Of a stretch of DNA of 64,000 nucleotides, positions 54,917 to 63,096 are shown in pieces (the stretch's first letter is position 1; the number at the start of each line of letters is the position of its first letter). The position numbers and the translations under genes were made by a program. The notes below the pieces were generated by a model. That model ran no database searches and was not told where the DNA came from. It worked only from the letters and a program-made list of their open reading frames with translations. The DNA comes from Caballeronia sp. M1242. Its GTDB lineage: Bacteria > Pseudomonadota > Gammaproteobacteria > Burkholderiales > Burkholderiaceae. The stretch lies in assembly GCF_017220215.1 (NCBI RefSeq), contig NZ_CP071130.1, forward strand, positions 1,240,001-1,304,000. The letters are read 5' to 3'.

Positions 54917-54990
54917 CGTCGCGGCTTGCTGCCTGCCACTGCAAGGCGCGATCGGACCGGCCGCTGCTTGCGCCGGTCCGTTCTCTTATT
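54917..54990 (+). ncRNA. Putative sigma-54-driven small RNA, about 74 nt
   Basis: Start inferred from the promoter, end from the hairpin CGGACCGGC/GCCGGTCCG (54953-54961, 54972-54980) with TTCTCTTATT tail. A first stem CTTGC/GCAAG (54925-54945) precedes it. No open frame with a ribosome binding site. Existence is inference from sequence signals. Confidence 0.45.
54953..54990 (+). terminator. Intrinsic terminator-like hairpin
   Basis: Perfect 9-bp GC-rich stem, 10-nt loop, followed by TTCTCTTATT. Confidence 0.6.
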
Positions 54991-55138
54991 CATGCATGGT
55001 CGCGTGAAAGCGGGTATCGACGGCTGCGAGCGGGCATGCTTGACGGCGCGCCGCCGTGTATCTCCAATCCGCGAGTGCCGACGCTTAGCGCGCTGTCGCC
55101 GGCTGCAGCGCTGAACGCAGCGATCTATCCGGTGAACG

Positions 55139-55189
55139 GCAGGAACGGTGTTGGCAAGCGACCGTGTACACCATCGGGTGCGTTCCTGC
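55139..55189. repeat. Inverted repeat GCAGGAACG/CGTTCCTGC
   Basis: Perfect 9-bp arms (55139-55147, 55181-55189) with 33 bases between, in non-coding DNA. No tail of T residues; meaning unknown. Confidence 0.45.
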
Positions 55190-55458
55190 AACGCGCGAGG
55201 ACGGCCGCACCGAACGGCGCACGATGTTCTGGACGTGCGGACGGAAAGCGCTCGCACTTCGAGCCGGTTTCATTCGGAAACCTAACGATACATTGCTTGG
55301 CCCTCGCAAACGTCACGCCGCGTGCGCCAGCAGAACTGCATGACTATCGCAGACGGCGTGGCGTTACTCGTTCCATCGTGGCGGTTGCGTCGGAGGCAAT
55401 GAGACTTTACCGTTGTTCACAAGCCCGGCGACGACGCGCGCAGACCGCGCGCCAGCGC

Positions 55459-55475
55459 TCCCGAACATTCTCACC
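55459..55475 (-). repeat. GGTGAG-N6-CGGGA repeat, copy 6 (minus strand)
   Basis: On the minus strand GGTGAGAATGTTCGGGA, followed by GCGC; intergenic before the deaminase gene. Confidence 0.7.
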
Positions 55476-55484
55476 ACAAACGAA

Positions 55485-55501
55485 TCCCGTAACTCCTCAC
55501 C
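55485..55501 (-). repeat. GGTGAG-N6-CGGGA repeat, copy 7 (minus strand)
   Basis: On the minus strand GGTGAGGAGTTACGGGA; 26 bp from copy 6. Confidence 0.7.
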
Positions 55502-55519
55502 TTTGCCAAGCCCGCCACC

Positions 55520-56053
55520 ATGAGCCTGACCGCCCCCGCCTCGCATCCCGACAATCTACCGCCACAGGGCCTCACGCCCACGCGCGAGCAAATCATCCGG
55601 CATCTGCGGCGCGCGAGCGCCGTCGCCGAGCGCGCGACCTTGCTCGGGCATCATCCGTTCGGCGCGATTCTCGTCGGCCCGGATCAGGAAAGCGTGTTGA
55701 TGGAGCAAGGCAACGTCGATACCGTCAACCACGCGGAATCGGTATTGGCGCGCGTCGCGGCGCTCAACTTCACGCCGGAGTATCTGTGGAGTTGCACGCT
55801 GTATACATCGGTCGAGCCGTGCTGCATGTGCGCGGGAACGGCCTACTGGGCCAACATCGGACGCGTGGTCTACGGGCTGACCGAAGCGCGCCTGCTCGAA
55901 GCCACCGGCAATCACGCAGAGAATCCGACGATGAGCGTCTCGTCGCGCTATGTCTTCGACCATTGCCAGAAGCAGGTGGAACTGATCGGCCCGATCGCGG
56001 AAGTCGAGGAAGAAGTCTTGCGCGTGCAGCGGGCGTTCTGGTCTACGCGATAA
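55520..56053 (+). CDS. Nucleoside/tRNA-type zinc deaminase family protein
   Basis: 177 residues, cytidine-deaminase-like fold. Zinc ligands and catalytic Glu lie in VNHAES and SVEPCCMCAGTAYW. LGHHPFGAILVGPD is the substrate-side loop. The HAE + PCxxC spacing places it with guanine/adenosine/tRNA-adenosine deaminases (TadA-like shape), not with pyrimidine deaminases; substrate not resolved. The ATG lacks a clear Shine-Dalgarno. It lies in front of a convergent IclR gene and may act in purine catabolism (inference). Confidence 0.88.
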   Translation: MSLTAPASHPDNLPPQGLTPTREQIIRHLRRASAVAERATLLGHHPFGAILVGPDQESVLMEQGNVDTVNHAESVLARVAALNFTPEYLWSCTLYTSVEPCCMCAGTAYWANIGRVVYGLTEARLLEATGNHAENPTMSVSSRYVFDHCQKQVELIGPIAEVEEEVLRVQRAFWSTR

Positions 56054-56067
56054 AACGGCGGTCGCCG

Positions 56068-56838
56068 CTAGATCACATTGAGCATCGCGAGCGCCGTTTC
56101 CTGCAACGGCGGCAATACGCGGGCGAGCGCGGCCTCGCTCGTCTCTTTCCCGATCGGCATGTTCACGGACAGCGCCGCGACCACTTGTCCGTGCCGGTTC
56201 TTGATCGGCACCGCGACGCCGCGCACGCCCACTTGCAACTGCTGTTCGAAGACCACGAAGCCGTCCGCGCGCGCCTGCCGAATCTTGTCGTAGAGCGCAT
56301 CCTTATCGGTGATGGTGAGCGGCGTGAACGGCCTGAACTCCGTTGCGTCGAGCCATGCGCGCACCGCGTCCTCGTCCGTCTTGTAGGCGAGCATCACGAG
56401 TCCGGCCGACATCAACGCAGCCGGCACGCGCGCGCCCAGCACGAAGCCGGTGGTCATCACGCGCGAGGCGCCGTTGCGCGCAATGATGACGAGATCCCAT
56501 TCGTCGAGCACGCTGACATACACGTTCTCGTGGATCAACGCGCTCAGGTGCTGCAAATACGGCTGAACGATGCGCGGCAGCCGCGCCGAGTCGAAATACG
56601 ACCAGCCCACGCGCAACACGCGCGGCGTCAGATTGAAGAGCTTGCCGTCGGTCTGCACGTAACCGAGGTGCGCGAGCGTGAGCAGATACCGCCGCGCCGC
56701 CGTGCGCGTGATGCCGGTGCGCACGGCCGCTTGCGTCGGCGTCATGCGCGCGTGCTGGTCGTCGAACGCTTCGAGGATCGCCAAACCCTTCTCGAGCCCG
56801 GCGATCCAGTCTCGCTTGTCCAGTGCCGGTTTTGTCAT
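56068..56838 (-). CDS. IclR-family transcriptional regulator
   Basis: 256 residues. The N-terminal winged helix (DWIAGLEKGLAILEAFDDQHARMTPTQAAVRTGITRTAARRYLLTLAHLGYVQ) and the effector domain (VYVSVLDEWDLVIIARNGASRVMTTGFVLGARVPAALMSAGLVMLA, then RGVAVPIKNRHGQVVAALSVNMP) match the PcaR/PobR-type subgroup linked to aromatic-acid catabolism. Divergent from an MHS-type MFS gene across 272 bp, with an inverted repeat between; it likely regulates that transporter. Confidence 0.93.
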   Translation of the reverse strand: MTKPALDKRDWIAGLEKGLAILEAFDDQHARMTPTQAAVRTGITRTAARRYLLTLAHLGYVQTDGKLFNLTPRVLRVGWSYFDSARLPRIVQPYLQHLSALIHENVYVSVLDEWDLVIIARNGASRVMTTGFVLGARVPAALMSAGLVMLAYKTDEDAVRAWLDATEFRPFTPLTITDKDALYDKIRQARADGFVVFEQQLQVGVRGVAVPIKNRHGQVVAALSVNMPIGKETSEAALARVLPPLQETALAMLNVI

Positions 56839-56880
56839 ATGCGGTTCGAGCCTTTGCTAGTGCTAACCCCCAAAGCGGCC

Positions 56881-56913
56881 GATTATCGAACGCGTGCGTG
56901 CGATAATCGCGCA
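56881..56913. promoter_or_regulatory. IclR operator candidate
   Basis: Perfect arms GATTATCG (56881-56888) and CGATAATC (56901-56908) with 12-nt spacing, overlapping GTGCG/CGCAC arms to 56913. Located 43 bases before the IclR start in the divergent spacer. Confidence 0.55.
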
Positions 56914-57110
56914 CAATTTATCACAAATCGTTGCCCGCTCGGGGTTGCGCTCTTATGCTCGTTTCACTCGTAAGGGACATGTTCGCGAGCCTGGCTCGAT
57001 TGCCTCGCCGCCCGACCACGCGGCGGCGCGAATCGGCAGAAAACGCAGGTAAGAAGAAACGCACAGGCGGTAGCGTAACCACTCGTTAAACCAACATTCG
57101 GAGACACTTT

Positions 57111-58517
57111 ATGGCTAGCCCTAAGGAAGAGGCGCACGGCGGCCGCCAGGCGAAAAAAGCGACGGCGAGCGGCTGGATCGGCTCGGCGCTCGAGTACTAC
57201 GATTTCTTCATCTACGCGCAGGCGGCGGCGCTCATCTTTCCGCAGCTGTTCTTCCCGTCGGGCAATCCGAAAGTGGCGATCGTCGCATCGCTCGCAACGT
57301 ACGGCGTGGGTTATGTGGCGCGGCCGATCGGCGCGTTCGTGCTCGGTCATCTGGGCGACACGCACGGCCGCAAGAATGTGCTGCTCATCTGCATGTTCCT
57401 GATGGGCTTCTCGACGATGGCGGTCGGTCTCTTGCCGACGTATCACAGTGTCGGCATGCTGGCGCCCACGCTGCTCGTCGTGTTGCGGCTGATTCAAGGC
57501 TTCGCGGTAGCCGGCGAGATTTCCGGCGCAAGCTCGATGATTCTGGAACACGCACCGTTCGGCCGACGCGGCTACTACGCGAGCTTCACGCTTCAGGGCG
57601 TGCAGGCCGGCCAGATCCTCGCGGCTGCCGTTTTCCTGCCGCTCGCCGCCTTCATGCCCGAGTCCATGTTCAATTCGTGGGGCTGGCGCGTGCCGTTCCT
57701 GCTGTCGGCACTGGTGCTGGTCGCGGGCTACATCATTCGTCGCGAAGTTCACGAAACGCCCGCGTTCGCAGCGGAAGGCGCGCACGGCGAGCTGCCGAAG
57801 TCGCCGATCAAGGAAGCCTTTGCGAACAGCACGCCCGACATGATCCGCGTCGTTTGCATGGCGCTCATGAACGTGATTCCGGTCGTCGCGACCATCTTCG
57901 GCGCGGCCTATGCGGTGCAGGCTTCGTACGGCATCGGCTTCCAGAAGAGCGTGTATCTGTGGATTCCGGTCGTCGGCAACATTCTCGCGGTGCTGGTGAT
58001 TCCGTTTGTCGGCAACCTGTCCGACAAGATTGGCCGCCGCATGCCGATGATCGTCGGTTCGCTGCTCGCGGGTCTCTTGTCGTTCGCGTATCTGTATGCC
58101 ATCAGCATTCGCAACGTGCCGCTCGCCATCGTCATGTCGCTGTTGATGTGGGGGGTCGTGTATCAGGGCTATAACGCGATCTTCCCGAGCTTCTTCCCCG
58201 AACTGTTCCCGACGCGTTCACGCGTGTCGGCCATGGCGATTGCGCAGAACATCGGCACGACGATTACCGCGCTGCTGCCCGCGCTCTTCGCGGCGGTCGC
58301 GCCGCCGGGATCGGCCAACATTCCGCTCACGGTCGGCGCGCTGGCGTTCGGCGTGACGATCATCGCGTCGATTGCGGCGTGGTCGGCGCGCGAAACGTAT
58401 CGCGTGCGTCTGGACGACCTCGGCAAGAAGGACGCCGTGCCGATGAGCGAGCAGGAATACGAACGCATGCGCGCCGATTCGATGGCCGTCGAGAAAGTGG
58501 CCAAGGCTCACGCCTGA
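57111..58517 (+). CDS. MFS transporter, metabolite:H+ symporter (MHS) family
   Basis: 468 residues, twelve membrane helices. MHS features are GWIGSALEYYDFFIYAQAAAL in helix 1, HLGDTHGRKNVL (the D-x-x-G-R-R/K loop), RLIQGFAVAGEISGASSMILEHAPFGRRGYYASF and GNLSDKIGRRMPM in the second half. Such carriers bring in small organic acids such as shikimate, benzoate-type acids, citrate or betaine. Control by the divergent IclR gene fits an aromatic acid, but the substrate cannot be read. The ATG follows CGGAGACAC. A strong terminator follows. Confidence 0.94.
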   Translation: MASPKEEAHGGRQAKKATASGWIGSALEYYDFFIYAQAAALIFPQLFFPSGNPKVAIVASLATYGVGYVARPIGAFVLGHLGDTHGRKNVLLICMFLMGFSTMAVGLLPTYHSVGMLAPTLLVVLRLIQGFAVAGEISGASSMILEHAPFGRRGYYASFTLQGVQAGQILAAAVFLPLAAFMPESMFNSWGWRVPFLLSALVLVAGYIIRREVHETPAFAAEGAHGELPKSPIKEAFANSTPDMIRVVCMALMNVIPVVATIFGAAYAVQASYGIGFQKSVYLWIPVVGNILAVLVIPFVGNLSDKIGRRMPMIVGSLLAGLLSFAYLYAISIRNVPLAIVMSLLMWGVVYQGYNAIFPSFFPELFPTRSRVSAMAIAQNIGTTITALLPALFAAVAPPGSANIPLTVGALAFGVTIIASIAAWSARETYRVRLDDLGKKDAVPMSEQEYERMRADSMAVEKVAKAHA

Positions 58518-58540
58518 CCGGAACACGCGCGTGTTCCACG

Positions 58541-58561
58541 GGGCCCTTCGGGGCCCTTTTT
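58541..58561 (+). terminator. Terminator of the MFS gene
   Basis: GGGCCC-TTCG-GGGCCC followed by TTTTTG. A palindrome GGAACACGCGCGTGTTCC lies just before (58520-58537). Confidence 0.9.
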
Positions 58562-58612
58562 GTTGCTTCGCGATAACATGCGAGCCACTTCTTGCATGAC
58601 GCGGAGGCATGA

Positions 58613-59536
58613 ATGGCGGGGTTCAACGAGCGCATCCTGAACGGCATCAGCGTGTTCGCGGCGATCGTCGATGCGGGCACGTTTGCCGCAGCCGGCGAGA
58701 AGCTCGGCATGTCGCAACCGGGCGTGAGCCGCGCCATCGCGCGTCTGGAAGCGCGACTCAAGATACGCCTGTTCGACCGCACGACGCGCACGGTCTCGCT
58801 CACCGACGACGGCCGCCGCTTCTTCGAACAAGTCATGCCGCATCTGATCGGCCTCGAGGAAGCGGCGTCCACTGCGTCGGGCAGCGCGACGGCGGTGCGC
58901 GGGCGGCTGCGCGTGAACGTCGACCCGATCTTCTCGCGGCTCCTGCTCGGACCGAAACTCGAAGCGTTCATGGAAGCGCATCCCGAACTCGAACTTGAAC
59001 TGCTCACGCGCGACCGTCTGGGCGACATGATCGCCGATGGCTTTGATCTCGCCGTGCGCTTCGGCGAGCCGCGCAATTCGAGCCTCGTCGCGCGCAAGTT
59101 GCTGGATACGCCGGTGCGCACGGTGGCCGCGCCTTCGTATATCGCGCGCTGCGGGCGGCCGGCGACGCCGCAGGCGCTTGCGAGCGGCGCGCACACGTGC
59201 ATCGAATTCCGCGATCCGGAAACGGGGCGGCCGTTTCCGTGGGAGTTTCATCGGAAAAAGAAGCGGCTCACCGTCGCAACGCGCGGGCATCTGACGCTGA
59301 ACGATCCCGGCACGATGCTGAACGCGTGCCTGTCCGGGTACGGCATCGCGCAGATACTCGAACTCGGTCACGCGGATCTGATGGCGGAAGGTGCGCTGAT
59401 CGACCTGTTTCCGGACTGGCCCGACGAGCGCTTTCCGCTCTATGCGTTTCATCCGTCGCGGCATCATCCGCCGGCCAAGACGCGGGCGTTTCTCGACATG
59501 GTGATTGCGTTGACCGGGGCGGAGACAGGCGGGTGA
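58613..59536 (+). CDS. LysR-type transcriptional regulator
   Basis: 307 residues. HTH at the start: NGISVFAAIVDAGTFAAAGEKLGMSQPGVSRAIARLEARLKIRLFDRTTRTVSLTDDGRRFFE. Effector-binding domain with GRLRVNVDPIFSRLLLGPKLEAFMEAHPELELELL and DGFDLAVRFGEPRNSSLVARKLLDT. Belongs to the AaeR/YafC-like group by its RTTRTVSLT turn and length. No divergent target gene is next to it; it is preceded by the MFS terminator and is transcribed alone. Target unknown. Confidence 0.93.
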   Translation: MAGFNERILNGISVFAAIVDAGTFAAAGEKLGMSQPGVSRAIARLEARLKIRLFDRTTRTVSLTDDGRRFFEQVMPHLIGLEEAASTASGSATAVRGRLRVNVDPIFSRLLLGPKLEAFMEAHPELELELLTRDRLGDMIADGFDLAVRFGEPRNSSLVARKLLDTPVRTVAAPSYIARCGRPATPQALASGAHTCIEFRDPETGRPFPWEFHRKKKRLTVATRGHLTLNDPGTMLNACLSGYGIAQILELGHADLMAEGALIDLFPDWPDERFPLYAFHPSRHHPPAKTRAFLDMVIALTGAETGG

Positions 59537-59583
59537 TTGCGGTGCGCGGCGTTTATCGAAGTCGCGCTGATCGCGCGGCGTGG

Positions 59584-59805
59584 TCAGCGCGCGCAGGCAT
59601 CCGGACGCGCTTTCGCGCCGCGACGCTCGGGCGGCACCTTGCAATTGTCGACGCGTTGCTCGTCGCTGGCTTTGTCGCCGAGCCGTTCTTTCAGCGTCTT
59701 AGGCTCGGAGGCGGCGGACGCGCTGGCGGCATCGTCGGCGTGGGAAGTCTGCGCCGATGCGAAGCCGATAAGCAGCAAAGCAATACGAAACCAGCGGTTC
59801 ATCAT
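59584..59805 (-). CDS. Small periplasmic protein linked to a two-component system
   Basis: 73 residues (72 if the second ATG is used). A signal peptide MMNRWFRIALLLIGFASAQTSHA ends in SHA. The mature 50 residues are charged, helical and carry two cysteines (DNCKVPPERR...DACAR). It is 27 bp after the kinase gene in the same direction, so it is likely co-transcribed with the RR-HK pair and may be regulated by or feed back on it (inference). No named family recognised. Confidence 0.75.
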   Translation of the reverse strand: MMNRWFRIALLLIGFASAQTSHADDAASASAASEPKTLKERLGDKASDEQRVDNCKVPPERRGAKARPDACAR

Positions 59806-59832
59806 GGTCGAGCCTCGTGAAAGCTCAGAGCC

Positions 59833-61212
59833 TCACCGCACCGCCACCGCAGCGCACTCCGTTGTTTGCTCTTTCATTTCGACGCCGCGCAAGCCGCGCA
59901 CCGACACCGCGAGCCCGCCCGCGCCCGCGCGGTTCTCGACAGTCAAGGTCGCCTGATGCCGCTGCGCCACGCGCGACGCAATGGCAAGCCCTAGCCCGCT
60001 GCCCTGCCCGTGCGTCCCCGCGCCGCGATAAAAGCGGTCGCACGCGCGCTCGATCTCGTCGGGCGGAATGCCGGGGCCCGTATCGAGGACCGTCAGCGCG
60101 ATGCCGCTCGGCTCGCGGCGCAGCGTCACATCGACGCGTCCGCCGGGCGGCGTGTGGCGGATCGCGTTATCGAGCAGATTGTTGAGCAGCACAGCGAGCG
60201 CATGCGTGTCGCCGAGAATCGCGAACGCGTCGTCCTCGCTGCGCGCATCCTCCAGTTCGAGGCCGAGGTCGATCGACTTCGCCTCCGCAATCAGCGAGAA
60301 GTCCGACACCCGCGTCTCGCATAGCGTGCGCAGGCTCATCGGCGCGATGGCCGCCTCACGTGCCGCGTCCTCGCGTGCCATGCTCAGCAACTGCTGCGCA
60401 AGATGGATCAGCCGGTTCAGCCGCCCGTCGATCTTGCCGACCGTCGCGTCGTCCACTTTCAGCGAGCCGTCGCTGATGGCGCCTTGTATCTGCAATTTGA
60501 GCGCGGTGAGCGGCGTGCGCAGTTCGTGGGCGGCATCCGCGATGAACGTGCGCTGTGCCTCCGCCGCCTCGTTGAGACGCGTGAGCAGGCCGTTCAGCGC
60601 ATCGACGAGCGGACGCAGTTCGACGGGCGTGCTCGCGGCAAGCGACACGGGCGCAACCGATTCCGGCGAACGCGCGGCGAGCGACCGCGAGAGCCAGCGC
60701 ACCGGCGCGAGACCGCGCGCCACAACCACGAGCACGATCACCACGATGACCGGTATCAACAGCGCGAGCGGCCAGATGGTGCGCAGCGCGAGCGAAATGG
60801 CCATGTCCTCGCGCACGAAGTACGGCTGCGCCACTTGCACGAAGCGATCCGGCAAGGTCATGCCGAACGCGCGCCAGCGGTAGCCTTCGCGCTCGGCGGA
60901 GCGGAAGCCGTCGCCGAAACGCGGCAGCGCGGGTTCATGCGGCGAGTGATAGATGAGCCGCCCGGTTTTGTCCCAGATGTCGATGACGAGCCGGTCGTCG
61001 GCGATGCCTACGAGGTCGTGGCTGCGTCCCTCCGCGACATCCGACGCAGTGATGTTGCCCGGCAGCGAGACCGCGACGGTGCGCAGTTCGTAGTCGAACA
61101 GTTCGCCCGCCTCCAGCTGCGCCATGTGAAAGATGCCGTAACCCGCGAGCAGACACGCCGCGGCGAGTCCGCAGATGAGCCAGCCGAGCAGCCAGCGCCG
61201 GATGGAGTTCAT
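59833..61212 (-). CDS. Sensor histidine kinase, QseC/PmrB-like
   Basis: 459 residues; ATG 61210-61212 overlaps the regulator stop as ATGA. A membrane helix (~8-30), a periplasmic region (~31-145) with EGYRWRAFGMTLPDRFVQVAQPYFVREDMA, and a second helix (~147-168) are followed by HAMP-like linker. HisKA has FIADAAHELRTPLTALKLQ; the HATPase has LLNNLLDNAIRHTP, DTGPGIPPDE and GSGLGLAIA. The order of regulator and kinase and the sensor domain match QseBC/PmrAB systems, which sense cations, antimicrobial peptides or hormones. Ligand here unknown. Confidence 0.93.
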   Translation of the reverse strand: MNSIRRWLLGWLICGLAAACLLAGYGIFHMAQLEAGELFDYELRTVAVSLPGNITASDVAEGRSHDLVGIADDRLVIDIWDKTGRLIYHSPHEPALPRFGDGFRSAEREGYRWRAFGMTLPDRFVQVAQPYFVREDMAISLALRTIWPLALLIPVIVVIVLVVVARGLAPVRWLSRSLAARSPESVAPVSLAASTPVELRPLVDALNGLLTRLNEAAEAQRTFIADAAHELRTPLTALKLQIQGAISDGSLKVDDATVGKIDGRLNRLIHLAQQLLSMAREDAAREAAIAPMSLRTLCETRVSDFSLIAEAKSIDLGLELEDARSEDDAFAILGDTHALAVLLNNLLDNAIRHTPPGGRVDVTLRREPSGIALTVLDTGPGIPPDEIERACDRFYRGAGTHGQGSGLGLAIASRVAQRHQATLTVENRAGAGGLAVSVRGLRGVEMKEQTTECAAVAVR

Positions 61213-61871
61213 CCGATCCTCTTCAGCCGATAGCCTACGCCGCGCACGGTCACGATCTGCTCGGCGCCGATCTTGCGCCGCAGGCTGTGCACGTGGACTT
61301 CGATCGCGTTGCTGCCCACTTCCTCGCCCCATCCATAGAGTTTCTCTTCCAGCTCCGAGCGGCGGAATACGCGCGACGGCTCCTCGATCAACGCCTGAAG
61401 CAGCGCGAATTCGCGCGGCACGAGATTCAGCGCGACGCCGCCCTTCGACGCTTCGTGCGCGGCAGGATCGAGCGACAAGTCGCCGTGCGTGTACACGAGT
61501 TGCGTATGGCCCGTGCGGCGGCGCAGCAGCGCGCGCACGCGGGCGGCGAGTTCGTCGAGATCGAAGGGCTTGAGCAGATAGTCGTCCGCGCCGGCGTCGA
61601 GGCCACGAATGCGGTCATCCACCGCGTCGCGCGCCGTGAGAATCATGACCGGCGCATGGCCGCCGTTCTTGCGGTAGACGCCGAGCAGATCGAGGCCGTC
61701 GCGCTTCGGCAAGGTGAGATCCAGCAACACGAGGTCGTACACGTCGTTGCCGAGCGACAACTCGGCCGCGCGGCCATCCTGCGCCCAGTCCACGGTGTAG
61801 CTGGAGCGGCGCAACGCGGCCAGCACCGTCTCGGCGATCATTTCGTCGTCCTCTACCAAAAGCAGGCGCAT
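61209..61871 (-). CDS. OmpR-type response regulator, QseB/PmrA-like
   Basis: 220 residues from ATG 61869-61871. Receiver: LLLVEDDEMIAETVLAALRRSSYTVDWAQDG, phospho-acceptor in LVLLDLTLPKRDGL, and LLKPFDLDEL. Winged-helix domain: LVPREFALLQALIEEPSRVFRRSELEEKLYGWGEEVGSNAIEVHVHSLRRKIG, closely of the QseB/PmrA type. The upstream DNA holds CTTAAG-CGCCA-CTTAAC, the YTTAAK-N5-YTTAAK box bound by these regulators, so autoregulation is likely. Followed by an overlapping kinase gene. Confidence 0.95.
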   Translation of the reverse strand: MRLLLVEDDEMIAETVLAALRRSSYTVDWAQDGRAAELSLGNDVYDLVLLDLTLPKRDGLDLLGVYRKNGGHAPVMILTARDAVDDRIRGLDAGADDYLLKPFDLDELAARVRALLRRRTGHTQLVYTHGDLSLDPAAHEASKGGVALNLVPREFALLQALIEEPSRVFRRSELEEKLYGWGEEVGSNAIEVHVHSLRRKIGAEQIVTVRGVGYRLKRIG

Positions 61872-61917
61872 GCCCTTCCCCAAGCTTTGACGTCGCGGCC
61901 ATTCTCCTTGCGTCTTG

Positions 61918-61955
61918 CTTAAGCGCCACTTAACGCCCGGCACGCCGGACTTAAG
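61918..61955. promoter_or_regulatory. PmrA/QseB-type box and third half-site
   Basis: CTTAAG-CGCCA-CTTAAC (61918-61934) matches two half-sites spaced by 5 bases. A further CTTAAG lies at 61950-61955. Position is 47-84 bases before the regulator start. Confidence 0.65.
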
Positions 61956-62261
61956 GATCGCATAAGCAACCAGCCCGCACTATACCGCCAGGCGCGCCGC
62001 AAACCGTGCACGCGCGCTTCTTGGGTGCGAGCGACCGTTCTCGTTTTGCGGCGCGCATGCGGTGCTTTTGGAGCTATGCCGCGCGGTCTGCGGATGCGCG
62101 TCGCGCGGGCGCGGCGGGCGCACAGGCTTCGCGACGCTCGTATCCGACGCGGTTTACGGACGATGCTGCGCGGCTCGTCCAACTGCAATCTGCCGAAAGC
62201 CGTCGTGCCGCGGCTGCTGCCGTCGTCGCGGCGCGCTGTCGGCGAGAAGTCCACGCGGTCG

Positions 62262-62322
62262 GGCGTGACTCGGAACTCGCCCGGTCCGGTTCGAGCCCGG
62301 CTCTTGGCCGGGCTCTTTTTTT
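62262..62322 (+). terminator. Strong terminator with preceding hairpin but no upstream gene
   Basis: GAGCCCGGC-TCTTG-GCCGGGCTC (62293-62315) is followed by seven T residues. A stem CGGGCG/CGCCCG lies just upstream (~62264-62281). The nearest upstream plus-strand gene is more than 2.7 kb away, so it may end an unannotated small RNA. Confidence 0.6.
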
Positions 62323-62349
62323 GTCCGGCGCGCGCTCCGGCCTGCTTGA

Positions 62350-62366
62350 GGTGAGAGTTTTCGGGA
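62350..62366 (+). repeat. GGTGAG-N6-CGGGA repeat, copy 8
   Basis: GGTGAGAGTTTTCGGGA, 17 bases identical to copy 4. Confidence 0.75.
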
Positions 62367-62412
62367 ATCACGTGGAGGAACCGCCCGCTGGCGGGCTTCT
62401 GCGCGTGGCTCA

Positions 62413-62429
62413 GGTGAGGTTTTTCGGGA
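62413..62429 (+). repeat. GGTGAG-N6-CGGGA repeat, copy 9
   Basis: GGTGAGGTTTTTCGGGA, followed by GC; 63 bp after copy 8. Confidence 0.75.
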
Positions 62430-62744
62430 GCAGCCTTTCTCCCCTTTCCCGCGAAACGCGCCAGTAAGCGCGAGGAAGGCACACCTTCCGTCGACGCGTG
62501 CTGACAGTTCGTCGGAGAACAACGTGCGGCGCCGTTCCGGGAACGATTCCCCAAAACGCGGAGCCGAGTCCCGCGAAGCTCGAATCCGAGGCAGTCGCGA
62601 TGCTTGTCCATCACCCTCGTCCTGCACGATGCCAATAGAGCCACGCCGAGCTAGCACTGCCACGAAGGCATTAAGATGCGCGGCGAACAGGCAATTGCTG
62701 ATACAGACCGCTCGTGCTCCGACTCATGGCGGCAACGGGTGCCC

Positions 62745-63023
62745 TCAACGAATCGACGACGGATGCCGTGCAAGCGGCGTGACTTGCATCGTCATATACG
62801 GGAACAAGGGCAGCGCCGACAAGATGGTGTGCAATTCGTCGTGCGAGTCGACATCAAAGACACTGTAGTTCGCGTACTCGCCAACGACGCGGTGCAACTG
62901 CTGCCACTTTCCGGATCGCTGCAGTTCCTGCGAGTAAGCTTTCTCGCGTGCTTTGATCTCATCGGCCTGTGCCGCCGGCATATCGTGCGGCAGACGCACG
63001 TCCATTCTTACGAGATACAGCAT
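62745..63023 (-). CDS. catC: Muconolactone delta-isomerase
   Basis: 92 residues, the usual size. MLYLVRMDVRLPHDMPAAQADEIKAREKAYSQELQRSGKW and YSVFDVDSHDELHTILSALPLFPYM are characteristic. ATG 63021-63023 is preceded by AGGAGG. It isomerises muconolactone to 3-oxoadipate enol-lactone in the catechol branch of the beta-ketoadipate pathway. It follows catB on the same strand by 73 nt. No catA is visible; in this group it may lie elsewhere, or beyond the right edge upstream of catB. Confidence 0.95.
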   Translation of the reverse strand: MLYLVRMDVRLPHDMPAAQADEIKAREKAYSQELQRSGKWQQLHRVVGEYANYSVFDVDSHDELHTILSALPLFPYMTMQVTPLARHPSSIR

Positions 63024-63096
63024 GTTTCCTCCTGAGGGGGACACTCCCGTTGCAAGCGAAAAGGAGCGTCATGTCGATGTTCTTGTTGACGCGCGC

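Larger units (their letters stand above)
54777..55519. other. 743-base gene-poor region
   Basis: No protein-coding gene is supported. In order it holds: inverted repeat GACTGAGT/ACTCAGTC (54784-54819); palindrome TTGGCGCTTATGCGACAA (54822-54839); sigma-54-like promoter (54891-54907); terminator hairpin (54953-54990); inverted repeat GCAGGAACG/CGTTCCTGC (55139-55189); and two inverted copies of the GGTGAG repeat (55459-55501). Confidence 0.65.
61872..62744. other. 873-base gene-poor region upstream of the two-component system
   Basis: No protein gene is supported. Open frames on either strand are Arg/Ala-rich without a ribosome binding site. It contains the PmrA-type box, a plus-strand terminator with no preceding ORF (62293-62322), and two GGTGAG repeats (62350, 62413). 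Confidence 0.6.

Noticed and set aside
62215-62300. tRNA-like T-arm (GGTTCGAGCC)
   Set aside because: No acceptor stem, D-arm or anticodon arm; the bases belong to the terminator stem.
61919-62644. 241-codon minus-strand open frame in the gene-poor region
   Set aside because: Low-complexity basic sequence that spans the PmrA-type box, terminator and GGTGAG repeats; not protein-like.
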